A stretch of 64,000 bases of DNA, taken from assembly GCF_042675915.1 (NCBI RefSeq), contig NZ_JBHTKL010000002.1, positions 124,001 through 188,000 on the forward strand. Reading direction: 5' to 3'. Numbering within the stretch: the stretch's first letter is position 1; every line of letters begins with the position of its first letter. This DNA is from Thalassobacillus_A hwangdonensis. Lineage in GTDB: Bacteria; Bacillota; Bacilli; Bacillales; Halobacillaceae. The notes beneath the pieces are model-generated. The model saw nothing but the letters and a program-made list of their open reading frames with translations. It did not search any database and was not told the origin of the DNA. This document shows, in pieces, positions 50,287 through 59,208 of the stretch. Both the position numbers and the translations under genes were made by a program.

Positions 50287-51525
50287 TTACCTTCCTAAAA
50301 GTCCTAGCAGAAGGTGGTTTTTTATAACGACTTTATTCGAATCCAGCAATTTTTCCAGTAGGAGGTCATCCTGCTGAATCGGGGTGATGAAGACAGTACC
50401 GTCCCTGAATTCATCCCTTGGGTAGTCTGCCAGCCATTCTCCAACAGTAAGCCCATTTTGAACTTCGACGATGCCGTCAATTTCCAAGCCTGTTTCAATG
50501 GCGCGGTACTCCATTTCACCAGTATCTGTCATCACCCAGGCGAAAAGGTTGTCTTCTGTCAGCAAAACATCGTCGAACGCAGCTGTCGCATTTTCCGCTT
50601 TGTCTGTAATGACATCGAGGTCAGCATGATAACCCGGCAGGATCTTGTCTTCCTCACCTGAAGTCGCCACAGTGAACGGATAGTGACTTGCTTGGTTTAC
50701 GCTCGCCTGATCAGGGAAATCCCGGATGGAATCCAATGCCCCTGTAAACGTTTGGTCGATGTCGTCCACTGTGTACTCGACTTCCATATCCGGTTCTACT
50801 TCTTTTCTTTCTGCTTCGGAAAATTCTCCTTCTATATGAAGGGTAGTCGTTTTCATTGTTATTAGAGGTGAAGAAAGGTCTTGAGAAACCTCTGTCACAA
50901 CACCTGAGTAGGGACTTTCCACAGTGATGAGCTGACCTTCTTCTTCCAATGTCGTCAACTGTGTTTCCACCATCTCGAGCATTGCTTCTTTTTGAGCAAG
51001 CTCCATCTCTTTCTCAGCAATTTGTTCCTGCTGGGAAAATTCCGTTTCAACATAAGATGGAGGGTCATTTTGTTCTTCGTCCTCGTCATCGAAATTAAGA
51101 ATTGGACTAGGAATCCTGAAGCGCTCGATTTCAGTAAGATAGGATTGGATAGCGGTGATCTCGCTTTCATACCGTTCTGCCTGAGCCTCTAAATCAGCTA
51201 CTTCCTTTTCATAGTTGGTCACTTCATAGGTGTAGAGAGGATCTCCTTCATTTACAGTGGCACCTTCCTCAACAAGAAACTGTTGGAAGGCGCCGATGTC
51301 ATCATCGAAGTAGACGACATTGGATTCTGTTGACGCAAAAACGCCATTTGTATGTAATCGTTCGTACAGATCAAAGGTAAAGGCTTCTGTCCATTCCTTG
51401 ACATAGGAATTGCGGTCGACCTTAGAATCCTGATCGAAGAAGATCAGCAGTCCGTTCATCGTTACAAAAACAATGACAGCCACACCTATGATTCTTTGGA
51501 TATACTTTTTCTTCCTCTTCTTCAT
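50287..51525 (-). CDS. Membrane-fusion (HlyD/YknX-like) adaptor protein
   Basis: A 412-residue protein. One N-terminal membrane anchor (IIGVAVIVFVTMNGLLIFF), a biotinyl-lipoyl-like half (FLVEEGATVNEGDPLYTYEV), a coiled coil at about 105-200 interrupted by a D/E-rich loop (FDDEDEEQNDPP), the second lipoyl half (ITVESPYSGVVTEVS) and a beta-barrel domain. B. subtilis YknX is the closest architecture. No transporter ATPase or permease is next to it. It follows the YknW-like gene. Confidence 0.85.
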   Translation of the reverse strand: MKKRKKKYIQRIIGVAVIVFVTMNGLLIFFDQDSKVDRNSYVKEWTEAFTFDLYERLHTNGVFASTESNVVYFDDDIGAFQQFLVEEGATVNEGDPLYTYEVTNYEKEVADLEAQAERYESEITAIQSYLTEIERFRIPSPILNFDDEDEEQNDPPSYVETEFSQQEQIAEKEMELAQKEAMLEMVETQLTTLEEEGQLITVESPYSGVVTEVSQDLSSPLITMKTTTLHIEGEFSEAERKEVEPDMEVEYTVDDIDQTFTGALDSIRDFPDQASVNQASHYPFTVATSGEEDKILPGYHADLDVITDKAENATAAFDDVLLTEDNLFAWVMTDTGEMEYRAIETGLEIDGIVEVQNGLTVGEWLADYPRDEFRDGTVFITPIQQDDLLLEKLLDSNKVVIKNHLLLGLLGR

Positions 51526-51599
51526 CCCAATCCCCCTTTCTTATGACTAGTGTTAATTAAGTTACGGATTTAGTTTTCTGTTTCATTGTTTAATAACAA

Positions 51600-52268
51600 C
51601 TAAAGGATGGAAATCAGGAATGAGTCATAGTGAGCTAGTAGGGAAGCTCCTGACCATAGGATGATGTGCCAAATGATGACTTGGAAAATGACCCAGCCTC
51701 GTTTTGTCGATGTCAGATAGGTGACGCATTTCACCTGATACCAGATAATCCATAGCTGGAAAATGGAACAGGCTCCAAAGAAATAGATGACCCAATCCAA
51801 TTCAGTGAAATAGGACGCCAGGACCCCGAAAGAAAAAGGGGATACGTACCAGTCAAGTCCAGCATAGACCATAAAGGGAATCCAGGTAAGTCGTTCCACT
51901 AACATGACTAGTAACACGTTCATTTGAATAATGATCAGCTTTTTATAAGAGACGGTATTGAAAAGCCAGAAAAAGAATGGTGTCACTAACAGAAGAAAGA
52001 GTGCGAACAGGACGGCATAGATTACACGCCCAAGCAGAAACCATACTTTTCGAAGCTCGTACTCGATCCTTGTGTACTCCGTCGCATTTGCTGACAATGG
52101 ATCAGTACCTAGACCAATCCAGCTAGTAGCTATGTATGTTAATGTGGTTAAAAACAAAAGTAGGAAAAAGAGATTGTAAAAGTTATAGATTCTTTCCGCA
52201 CGATGCAGCTTGAAGAGGTGATCGTCACGATGGAAGAATAACTTGAATGGATTGATGAAATACGACAT
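51600..52268 (-). CDS. Yip1/YknW-like membrane protein
   Basis: A 222-residue membrane protein with five segments (FFLLLFLTTLTYIATSWIG, VIYAVLFALFLLLVTPFFFW and others) after a soluble N-terminus, FFHRDDHLFKLHRAERIYNF. The size and layout match YknW, the Yip1-family protein that precedes YknX in the B. subtilis yknWXYZ operon. Here too it precedes a YknX-like adaptor. AAGGTGG lies upstream of the ATG. Confidence 0.72.
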   Translation of the reverse strand: MSYFINPFKLFFHRDDHLFKLHRAERIYNFYNLFFLLLFLTTLTYIATSWIGLGTDPLSANATEYTRIEYELRKVWFLLGRVIYAVLFALFLLLVTPFFFWLFNTVSYKKLIIIQMNVLLVMLVERLTWIPFMVYAGLDWYVSPFSFGVLASYFTELDWVIYFFGACSIFQLWIIWYQVKCVTYLTSTKRGWVIFQVIIWHIILWSGASLLAHYDSFLISIL

Positions 52269-52448
52269 GGCCAGCCACCTTTTTAGTTTCGATGTATCAA
52301 TTTTAACCGAAAAAGGTAAACTTTTCTAGAATATACCAACATCGTGTCAGACAATGGGTAAAAGGGTGTGAGGCATTGGGTATATGGTAGTGAATTCAAA
52401 TCATATTGTTTAAAAGTAGGACAGCCGTGGAAAAAGATAAATAAATAG

Positions 52449-52477
52449 AAAAAGACGTTGCAGTTGCAACGCCTTTT
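52449..52477 (-). terminator. Intrinsic terminator of the wall-hydrolase gene
   Basis: On the minus strand AAAGGCGTTGCA pairs with TGCAACGTCTTT, with one mismatch, followed by T residues. Confidence 0.75.
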
Positions 52478-52492
52478 GCATGTGATAGGTAA

Positions 52493-53560
52493 TTAGAATG
52501 ATTTAGCGCCAAGGTAGCGGCTGGACCAGTAACTGATGTTCATGTCACTGATTTCTACGCCACGGCTGGATCCTGCATGGATGAACTTGTTGTTTCCAAG
52601 GTAGATGCCTGCGTGGGATGGACCAGCTTTATAAGTTTCAAAGAATACTAGGTCTCCTACAGATGGTGAGCTTACAGAGGAACCTGCATTATAGATGCCT
52701 GCAACCGTTCTTGGAATGCTGATTCCCTGTTGAGCAAATACATATTGTAAGTAACCACTGCAATCAAATCCGCTTGGGGAAGTTCCAGCCCAAACATATG
52801 GTACGCCGATATAGGATTTAGCAGTTGAGACCAATCCAGAGTTATTCGCTTCGGATTTAGTTGTGGAAGCGTGTGTCGGTTTGCTGGAATCATCATTGCT
52901 TGCAACCGCGTCTCCCTTAAGCGTTAGCGTTTGGCCCACATAGATGATATGGCTGCTGATGTTGTTCCATGATTTCAATGATGCGACGCTTACATTGTAT
53001 CTGCTTCCGATTCCGGATAGTGTATCGCCACGTTTAACAGTATAGGAAGTAGTAGATTGATTGGATGAAGTAGTAGATTCAGATTTCGTTGTTGTTGAGC
53101 TGCCAGTAGTAGAGTTAGAGTTGGAAGTAGTGGCAAGTTTAAGTTTTTGACCTACATAGATGATATCGCCAGACAGGTTGTTAAGACTCTTGATGTCGCT
53201 GATGCTGACATCATAATCTCTGCTGATTTCCCAAAGTGTGTCACCCGATTTTACTGTATGATAGCTGACACTTGCTGACGTTTTATTTGATGATGAATCA
53301 GATGAAGCAGTCGTATTGGAACTTGATGAACTGGATCCTTCTGAAACTTTCAATGACTGACCTGGATAAATGATATCAGAAGAAAGACCATTCAATTGTT
53401 TGATTTTATAAACAGAAACGCCATACTTTTGAGAGAAATCCCACAACGTATCTCCGCTTTTCACATTGACACTTTCTGCATTTGCAACACCCGCACCGAT
53501 TGTCAAAGCACCCACAAAACTAGTCGTAACAATTGCCTTCTTCAGAAAGTTGTTTTTCAT
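52493..53560 (-). CDS. LysM-NlpC/P60 peptidoglycan endopeptidase
   Basis: A 355-residue secreted wall hydrolase of LytE/LytF type. The signal peptide is cut near VANAES. Three LysM repeats (VKSGDTLWDFSQKYGVS, VKSGDTLWEISRDYDVS, VKRGDTLSGIGSRYNVS) are joined by Ser/Thr-rich linkers. The C-terminal P60 domain has catalytic Cys in GFDCSGYLQYVF and His in PSHAGIYLG. It cuts stem peptides during wall growth or cell separation. Three WalR-like half-sites lie upstream. GGAGG precedes the ATG. Confidence 0.93.
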   Translation of the reverse strand: MKNNFLKKAIVTTSFVGALTIGAGVANAESVNVKSGDTLWDFSQKYGVSVYKIKQLNGLSSDIIYPGQSLKVSEGSSSSSSNTTASSDSSSNKTSASVSYHTVKSGDTLWEISRDYDVSISDIKSLNNLSGDIIYVGQKLKLATTSNSNSTTGSSTTTKSESTTSSNQSTTSYTVKRGDTLSGIGSRYNVSVASLKSWNNISSHIIYVGQTLTLKGDAVASNDDSSKPTHASTTKSEANNSGLVSTAKSYIGVPYVWAGTSPSGFDCSGYLQYVFAQQGISIPRTVAGIYNAGSSVSSPSVGDLVFFETYKAGPSHAGIYLGNNKFIHAGSSRGVEISDMNISYWSSRYLGAKSF

Positions 53561-53644
53561 TATGTACCTCCAAAATATATTATGTTTGTAATTTATTAGT
53601 AAAAATCTAATTCCTATACTATCACAGAACAGTAGGGGTATAAC

Positions 53645-53672
53645 ATTACAAGTCCATTACAAAAACGTAACA
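53645..53672 (-). promoter_or_regulatory. Triple WalR (YycF)-like half-sites
   Basis: On the minus strand TGTTAC-N5-TGTAAT-N5-TGTAAT, three hexamers 11 bp apart. Each adjacent pair fits the WalR consensus TGTWAH-N5-TGTWAH. The block lies 85 bp upstream of the LysM-P60 gene, a typical WalKR target. The remaining sequence from 53673 to 53939 shows no gene or structure I can support. Confidence 0.7.
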
Positions 53673-53939
53673 ACCCCCAGTAAATTTTTTAATATATTTT
53701 AGGGTTGTGCCAGGTGGGTTTATTAATAATGGGTAGAAACCTCTTTCTGATCACCAGGCATTAATGCTTGAATGGCAAGGGTTCATTAGACATTTTTCGC
53801 TATGGAGCAACATAAAAGTTCTGTTTCTCTGATTTTTCTGCGTCACGATTCGGGGATGTATCCCTGTACATAATGTGTAATTTTACATATGTATTTCAAT
53901 TTCAATTCATTTGAAGGTGAAGAATACTATTGTTAAATA

Positions 53940-53975
53940 AAGAAAGACCTGACCGGAATTCCGATCAGGTCTTTC
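53940..53975. terminator. Terminator of the MATE gene
   Basis: A long dyad with outer stem AGAAAGACCTGA/TCAGGTCTTTCT and inner CGGAATTCCG, followed by a T-rich stretch on the minus strand. Confidence 0.82.
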
Positions 53976-53994
53976 TGATATTGAGGATTTCAAA

Positions 53995-55383
53995 TCAGGA
54001 ACTCGGAGCAGTAGAATAATTCGTACTTCCCGATCCTCCGTCTGAACTTTTGAAGAACAACTGACGATCTTTATATAGGAATACCATTGAAAGTGTGAAG
54101 GCAAGGACATCCGACAATGGGAAAGCGAGCCATACCCCAGTCACCCCGAAGAAATGAGGGAGCACGAGCACTAACGGTATCAGAAACAGTACCTGCCTTG
54201 CCATTGATAGAATGAATGCGGGTCTTGCCTTTCCTAATGCCTGATAGAGACCACCGCTGACGACCTGTGCGCCGATAAGGATGGCCATCGCAAACATGAT
54301 TCGCATCGCATGGGCACCGGCATCGATCGTTTGCTGGTCACCGGTGAAGATCATCATCAGCACTTCCGGCAACGCCATCATGATGACGAAAATTCCGGCA
54401 GACATGATCGTGACTACTTTCATTCCGAGTACAATCGTGTCACGCAACCGCCCGTAGTTTTTGGCTCCGTAGTTGAAACCGATGATTGGCTGCATCCCCT
54501 GCAGGACGCCGATCATCGGCATGATCGTGAACATCGTCAGTTTCTGGACGATTCCGAACACCCCTACCTCGAATTCTCCACCGAAACGGATGAGCATCGA
54601 GTTGATAGCAATCATCATGGCGCTTCCGGCTACTTGACGGACAAAAGCGGGCATGCCGATGATCAATGTCTCTTTAATGACAAGCCATTGAGGTTTCAGA
54701 GCTTTTAGGTGCAGGTTCAGTGAACTTTTGCCGCCTAGGAAATAGACAAGTACCATGACGGAACCGATTGCCTGGGCGATGACGGTTGCAAGCGCAGCTC
54801 CTTGGACGCCCATATCCAATCCGAAGATGAAGATGGCATCCAGGAAAATATTCAGGATGGCCGGAACCACCATAGTAATCATGGCGACCTTGGAATTTCC
54901 TTCAGAACGGATGATGTTGTTCGTTGAAAATGCAAACGTAAAGAATATAGAACCTACTAAGATTGGGAAAATGTAATCTGAAGCGTAGGGCAGGATTTCA
55001 TCACTGGCACCGAACAGCTTCAACATCGGGTCCATAAAGGTGAATGCACTGATCAACCCGAAGAAGCTGACCGCCACAATCATGAAAATGACATTTCCGA
55101 ATACTTGGTTGGCTTCTTCCTGACGATCTTCACCAAGCCTACGCGAAATGACGGAAGCACCCCCGATACCTACAGCAGCGGACACTGCCATCATGATCAT
55201 CATTGCTGGAAAAGCGATGCTGACACCTGCTACACCGAGAATCCCTACACCTCTTGCAATGAAAAGTGTATCGATAACGTTGTATAACGCCATGACGAAC
55301 ATGCCGATCATTGCAGGTACGGATAGGTTACGCAGTAATTTTGGAATTGGTTGTGTACCTAGTCGTTGACTCTGTTCATTCAT
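53995..55383 (-). CDS. MATE-family multidrug efflux protein (MepA-like)
   Basis: A 462-residue antiporter with 12 segments. PKLLRNLSVPAMIGMFVMALYNVIDTLFIARGVG opens the protein, and MQPIIGFNYGAKNYGRLRDTI is the second-half MATE motif. It exports drugs with Na+ or H+. The ATG overlaps the TGA of the MarR gene upstream, an arrangement like staphylococcal mepRA. Confidence 0.9.
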   Translation of the reverse strand: MNEQSQRLGTQPIPKLLRNLSVPAMIGMFVMALYNVIDTLFIARGVGILGVAGVSIAFPAMMIMMAVSAAVGIGGASVISRRLGEDRQEEANQVFGNVIFMIVAVSFFGLISAFTFMDPMLKLFGASDEILPYASDYIFPILVGSIFFTFAFSTNNIIRSEGNSKVAMITMVVPAILNIFLDAIFIFGLDMGVQGAALATVIAQAIGSVMVLVYFLGGKSSLNLHLKALKPQWLVIKETLIIGMPAFVRQVAGSAMMIAINSMLIRFGGEFEVGVFGIVQKLTMFTIMPMIGVLQGMQPIIGFNYGAKNYGRLRDTIVLGMKVVTIMSAGIFVIMMALPEVLMMIFTGDQQTIDAGAHAMRIMFAMAILIGAQVVSGGLYQALGKARPAFILSMARQVLFLIPLVLVLPHFFGVTGVWLAFPLSDVLAFTLSMVFLYKDRQLFFKSSDGGSGSTNYSTAPSS

Positions 55384-55832
55384 TGTTGTTCCCTCCCCGC
55401 TGTTACTGGCTGGATATTAGCTTTCATTTTGTGCAGCCAGCGCATAATCGTTGCTCTTTCCGACTCCGAAAAGCCTTCACTCACCATGTTCTCGATTTCC
55501 AGAATCGTATTCCAAACGAGGTTATCCAACTGCTTCCCTTTGTCACTTATATCGATCACTTTCGTGCGTTTATCTTCAGCACTGGATGTTTTCGTAATCA
55601 GTTCTTTCTTTAATAAAGAATCCAGAATTCCGTTTATGGAGGATGCTTTGATATAGAGTCTTTGCTGAAGCTCGGACTGTGTTTGGGCCCCGCAGTCGGA
55701 AAGGAAATAAAGGACTTTGGCCTGTGCAGTCGTCAAGCCGAACTCAGAAAGCTTTTCGTTATATATATTTTTAATCAAGTGCGAAATGATATTGATATTG
55801 TACCCTAAGTGATGGTCGATCTCTCTTTTCAT
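55380..55832 (-). CDS. MarR-family repressor (MepR-like)
   Basis: A 150-residue winged-helix protein. LTTAQAKVLYFLSDCGAQTQSELQQRLYIKASSINGILDSLLKKELITKTSSAEDKRTKVIDIS is the full MarR DNA-binding core. It is co-transcribed with the MATE pump and likely controls it. TAGGAGG precedes the ATG. Confidence 0.9.
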   Translation of the reverse strand: MKREIDHHLGYNINIISHLIKNIYNEKLSEFGLTTAQAKVLYFLSDCGAQTQSELQQRLYIKASSINGILDSLLKKELITKTSSAEDKRTKVIDISDKGKQLDNLVWNTILEIENMVSEGFSESERATIMRWLHKMKANIQPVTAGREQQ

Positions 55833-55956
55833 ATTTACTTAGCCTCCTAACTAAATCAGTATAAACCATTCTACGTGTCAGGTAAATCGATAATGCTCGA
55901 TGTGGAATGTTTATTGGAAAGTTGCTGTAGGGTAGAGAATCATAGAGGTGAGAGTA

Positions 55957-56619
55957 ATGGAAACTTTAAGAGTGGCAGCTTATATAGCTTTAGGAATTGG
56001 CCTTATTTCTTCATTAATCATAGTGATAGACATTAGAAAACATCCGCAAATGATGAAAATCATGAACATCGTATGGCCGATCAATGGGTGGTTTCTTGGT
56101 CCGTTCGCTCTCTGGACTTACTTCAAGTGGGGAAAACTGAAGGCGAAAGATAATGAAAAGGAAGATCAGCGTGGAGAATCTTCCAAAGTGTTCGTCTCCA
56201 CCAGTCACTGTTCAGCAGGATGTACATTAGGTGATGCGATCGGGGTTCCGATAGTGGCATTGACAGGAGTTACTGTTGCAGGCTCCGTTTTGTTTGCGCA
56301 TTATGCAGTGGAATTCATTCTCGCTTACTTATTTGGTATCATTTTTCAATTTTTCGCGATCTATCCTATGAATAAAGAGGAAGGTCGATGGAATGCAATC
56401 AGAGAATCGATCAAGGCGGATACATTATCCCTGATTGCATTTGAAGTAGGGATGTTCGGGTGGATGGCTATCGTACATGGGGTGTTATTTGCACAGCCGC
56501 CTAAACCGGATACAGCGACATACTGGTTCATGATGCAGATTGCGATGATTCTCGGATTCCTTACCAGCTATCCTGCAAATTGGTGGCTTGTGAGAAAAGG
56601 AATAAAAGAAGCGATGTAG
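55957..56619 (+). CDS. DUF4396 membrane protein
   Basis: A 220-residue protein with about six segments. STSHCSAGCTLGDAIGVPIVALTG is the diagnostic cysteine motif, which may bind a metal. Function is unknown. ATG at 55957 fits GAGGTGA better than the GTG three codons earlier. Confidence 0.85.
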   Translation: METLRVAAYIALGIGLISSLIIVIDIRKHPQMMKIMNIVWPINGWFLGPFALWTYFKWGKLKAKDNEKEDQRGESSKVFVSTSHCSAGCTLGDAIGVPIVALTGVTVAGSVLFAHYAVEFILAYLFGIIFQFFAIYPMNKEEGRWNAIRESIKADTLSLIAFEVGMFGWMAIVHGVLFAQPPKPDTATYWFMMQIAMILGFLTSYPANWWLVRKGIKEAM

Positions 56620-56630
56620 CGTGGTCGACT

Positions 56631-56663
56631 AAGTCATCCTCTATGGGGTGGCTTTAATTTTTT
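56631..56663 (+). terminator. Intrinsic terminator
   Basis: Stem AAGTCATCC/GGGTGGCTT, with two wobble pairs, then an AT-rich run of T. Confidence 0.65.
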
Positions 56664-56739
56664 CGGGGGTTTTACCTGGAATAAGAATCCCGGAATAAGG
56701 GTAGAAGGATAAGAGGATGTTTGGAAGGGGGAAGACAGG

Positions 56740-57642
56740 ATGCCGCGTTATAACCGCGCGTTATTTTTATATAATGGAAATGCCGGCAGTGACAATTTGG
56801 AACAGAAATTGTCCAAAACATTGCCGATTCTAGCACAGGAAATAAAAGAGCTTACCGTTGTGCAGACAAAAAGCATTGATGAAGCTAAAGAAGTCTGTCT
56901 TGAATATGGAGAAGTAGTGGAACTGGTGCTAATTCTCGGTGGAGACGGAACATTGCATGCGTGCTGCAATACATTGGCTGAATTAGATAAGCGGCCGGTG
57001 ATCGGTGTGTTACCAGGTGGTACAAGTAACGATTTCAGCCGTCTGCTCGGTATGCCACAGAACTTATCACAGGCTGCTTCTGCAATCATCAACGGAAGGG
57101 AAGCCCCTGTAGATGCAGGGAAAGTCAATGGAGGGTACTTTCTTAACTTCTGGGGAATCGGTCTCGTGACAGAGACCTCCTTGAATATAGATGAAAACCA
57201 GAAAAACCGGCTTGGTGTACTCAGTTATTTCATCAGTGCACTTAAAACGATGAATCAGGCGACGCCATTCAATTTCCGCCTGGAGCTTGATGGAGAAGTA
57301 ATGGAAGACGAAGCGGTGATGGTGCTTGTGTTGAACGGTAAGTTCATTGGCACAAGACGAATCCCGATTGATTCCATTGATGCAGGGGATGGGCTGTTGG
57401 ATATTATGATCGTGAAGAATTCCAATCTGACGATGTTCAAGGAACTGCTGACCGCCAATCAGGCCTGGTCGGATGAAGACAGCTTCCAGGAACTCTGTCA
57501 CAGGCGAGCTGAAAGGATCACGATTGAAGCTACTCCGAATCAGCAGTCGGACATGGATGGAGAATTGAAAGGGGAGACACCGACAACGATTGAAGTCGTG
57601 CCCAATCATTTCACTTTCCTTTATGCAAATTCCGAAGAATGA
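56740..57642 (+). CDS. Diacylglycerol/lipid kinase family protein (YegS/BmrU type), second copy
   Basis: A 300-residue paralogue of the protein at 17385-18272. ALFLYNGNAGSDNLEQ replaces the usual NPxSG, VLILGGDGTLHACCNTL is the nucleotide loop, and GVLPGGTSNDFSRLLG the second motif. It ends with DMDGELKGETPT. The substrate is a lipid by family; which one is unknown. AAGGGGGAAG precedes the ATG. Confidence 0.85.
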   Translation: MPRYNRALFLYNGNAGSDNLEQKLSKTLPILAQEIKELTVVQTKSIDEAKEVCLEYGEVVELVLILGGDGTLHACCNTLAELDKRPVIGVLPGGTSNDFSRLLGMPQNLSQAASAIINGREAPVDAGKVNGGYFLNFWGIGLVTETSLNIDENQKNRLGVLSYFISALKTMNQATPFNFRLELDGEVMEDEAVMVLVLNGKFIGTRRIPIDSIDAGDGLLDIMIVKNSNLTMFKELLTANQAWSDEDSFQELCHRRAERITIEATPNQQSDMDGELKGETPTTIEVVPNHFTFLYANSEE

Positions 57643-57681
57643 ATACGCATGTCTAAATTCGGTACATACACGAGACATGCA

Positions 57682-57711
57682 AAAGGAGCTTTCACAGATG
57701 AAAGCTCCTTT
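57682..57711. terminator. Bidirectional terminator between convergent genes
   Basis: A perfect 13 bp stem AAAGGAGCTTTCA/TGAAAGCTCCTTT with a four-base loop; the right edge reaches the stop codon of the convergent methyltransferase gene. Confidence 0.85.
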
Positions 57712-58322
57712 CACTTTATACAGACGGCTATTCCAAGGGGGTAGTTTACTTTATCCCGTGGAGGCTCAATCAAAACTCCTTTTTGATAAAAAAAGTTCGT
57801 TTCACTGTAATTGGTAAATAAGTCACGGAATTCCTGTGGAGTGATCTGGTGAACATGAAAAGGTGACCCGCACGATTGACCTCTCCCCTCGCCGAAAGGT
57901 GTGGAGACGATCAACGTGCCACCCGGCTTCAACAGTGCATGATAGTTAGCAAGCAATTGCTCTTCGTCCTCAATATGCTCATAGGTTTCAAAGCTCGTAA
58001 TCACATCGAAGGTTCCGAGTTCTGCTGGAAAGTCCGGATCAACTGCATTCATCACTTTGAACGTTGATAATGGATGGTAATACGTTCCCTTGGCATATGT
58101 AATGATTTCCGTATCAATATCGATTCCAACCACTTCATCGACGACGGACTTGTTTTCCTTCGCCATCATATGCGTTCCGTAACCAGATCCGCAGGAAAGA
58201 TCAAGTACTCGTCCTTTCACGTATGGTAATGCAAACTGGTAGCGTGCCATATGCTCAAGAAGCAATTTGTTCGAGCTTTTCATGAACTCAGGAATGACGC
58301 GCTCTCCTGTATCTTCAATCAC
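57711..58322 (-). CDS. Class I SAM-dependent methyltransferase
   Basis: A 203-residue enzyme. VLDLSCGSGYGTHMMA is motif I, EVVGIDIDTEIITYAKG motif II, FDVITSFETYEHIEDEEQLL and LKPGGTLIVSTPFGEG follow. The start MIEDTGERVIPEF is often seen in glycan- or lipid-linked methyltransferases, but the substrate is not evident. A GTG start at 58322 is used; its ribosome site is weak. Confidence 0.83.
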   Translation of the reverse strand: MIEDTGERVIPEFMKSSNKLLLEHMARYQFALPYVKGRVLDLSCGSGYGTHMMAKENKSVVDEVVGIDIDTEIITYAKGTYYHPLSTFKVMNAVDPDFPAELGTFDVITSFETYEHIEDEEQLLANYHALLKPGGTLIVSTPFGEGRGQSCGSPFHVHQITPQEFRDLFTNYSETNFFYQKGVLIEPPRDKVNYPLGIAVCIK

Positions 58323-58473
58323 TTCGTTTCACCGCTTCCCTTATGGTAAGATAAGTATATGAACATTATGACATAAAAGCTGGTCAGAACAAATGGACTA
58401 CTCTGATTGACAAGGTAGTGGGCGGGTTTTTATAATCGGTTTAATTTGAAGTGCAACAGAGAGGACGTAAAGT

Positions 58474-58938
58474 ATGGAAGATAAAGAATTATATCAAAAA
58501 AAGAAGAATGACCCTTCTCTGAAGCTGTTCGTCGTTTTAATGAAAGCGGAGCGCGCAGTCGAAGAACTGGTGAAAAAGGATATTCAGCAGCACGGTCTTA
58601 ATCCGACTGACTTTGGAGTGCTTGAATTGCTTTATCACCGTGGAGATCAACCGCTCCAGAAAATCGGTGAAAAGATCCTGCTGGCAAGCGGCAGTATCAC
58701 CTATGTTGTGGACAAGCTCGAAAAGAAAGGGTTGCTTGAACGTAAGCCTTGTCCTGCAGATCGCAGAATTACGTATGCTGGGATTACAGAAGCGGGAGAG
58801 AAGTTGCTGAATGAAATCTTTCCGGATCATTGGAAAAAAATCGAAGAAATCACTGCCGGTTTGACCGATGAAGAGAAAGAACAGGCGATTCATTTGCTGA
58901 AAAAACTTGGTCAGTATGCCGACTCGATGAAAGGCTAG
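58474..58938 (+). CDS. MarR-family regulator, MhqR-like
   Basis: A 154-residue repressor. LNPTDFGVLELLYHRGDQPLQKIGEKILLASGSITYVVDKLEKKGLLERKPCPADRRITYAGIT is the DNA-binding core and is close in wording to B. subtilis MhqR as I remember it, the repressor for quinone-responsive genes. One Cys (KPCPADRR) may be the thiol sensor. It lies upstream of the leader ORF and ABC-F gene on the same strand. Confidence 0.87.
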   Translation: MEDKELYQKKKNDPSLKLFVVLMKAERAVEELVKKDIQQHGLNPTDFGVLELLYHRGDQPLQKIGEKILLASGSITYVVDKLEKKGLLERKPCPADRRITYAGITEAGEKLLNEIFPDHWKKIEEITAGLTDEEKEQAIHLLKKLGQYADSMKG

Positions 58939-59005
58939 GAATTTTCAGAAAGATAGGGTATGATATAGTCAGCATTCATTACTAAAGACAAAGGAGGGTA
59001 CGAAG

Positions 59006-59113
59006 ATGCTATTTAATACGTGCGACAATGATCGTCATCTGCTTCATATTAATCGCGCGATTATTCATGATTTAACTGCGGATGGGAGAAGTCTGTCCTT
59101 TTTTAACAGTTAA
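59006..59113 (+). CDS. 35-residue leader ORF ahead of the ABC-F gene
   Basis: A short ORF, MLFNTCDNDRHLLHINRAII and 15 more residues, ending SLSFFNS. It has an excellent ribosome site, AAAGGAGGG, seven to eight bases upstream. It has no signal or membrane segment. It is followed by a terminator and the ABC-F gene, the layout of ribosome-stalling leader peptides that regulate antibiotic-resistance ABC-F genes. A free-standing small protein is also possible. Confidence 0.6.
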   Translation: MLFNTCDNDRHLLHINRAIIHDLTADGRSLSFFNS

Positions 59114-59129
59114 ATAATGAAAATAGCGT

Positions 59130-59192
59130 CTCGTATCTGATTAAATATTATGTATGAAAAGTCAGAGGTACAGGAGACCTCTGGCTTTTTTT
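59130..59192 (+). promoter_or_regulatory. Attenuator: terminator with possible antiterminator
   Basis: The terminator stem AGTCAGAGGT (59160-59169) pairs with ACCTCTGGCT (59177-59186) and is followed by seven T. The upstream segment CTC-GTA-TCTGAT (59130-59141) can instead pair with GTCAGA, TAC and GAG inside the left arm and loop (59161-59176), giving a 12 bp helix with two two-base bulges. That would open the terminator. It lies 17 bases after the leader ORF stop. Confidence 0.6.
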
Positions 59193-59208
59193 GTCTTTAG
59201 GAGGAAAA

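Noticed and set aside
57067..57714. 215-codon open frame opposite the second lipid kinase
   Set aside because: It is antisense to a clear kinase gene, is cysteine- and histidine-rich in a way typical of shadow frames, and lacks a ribosome site.
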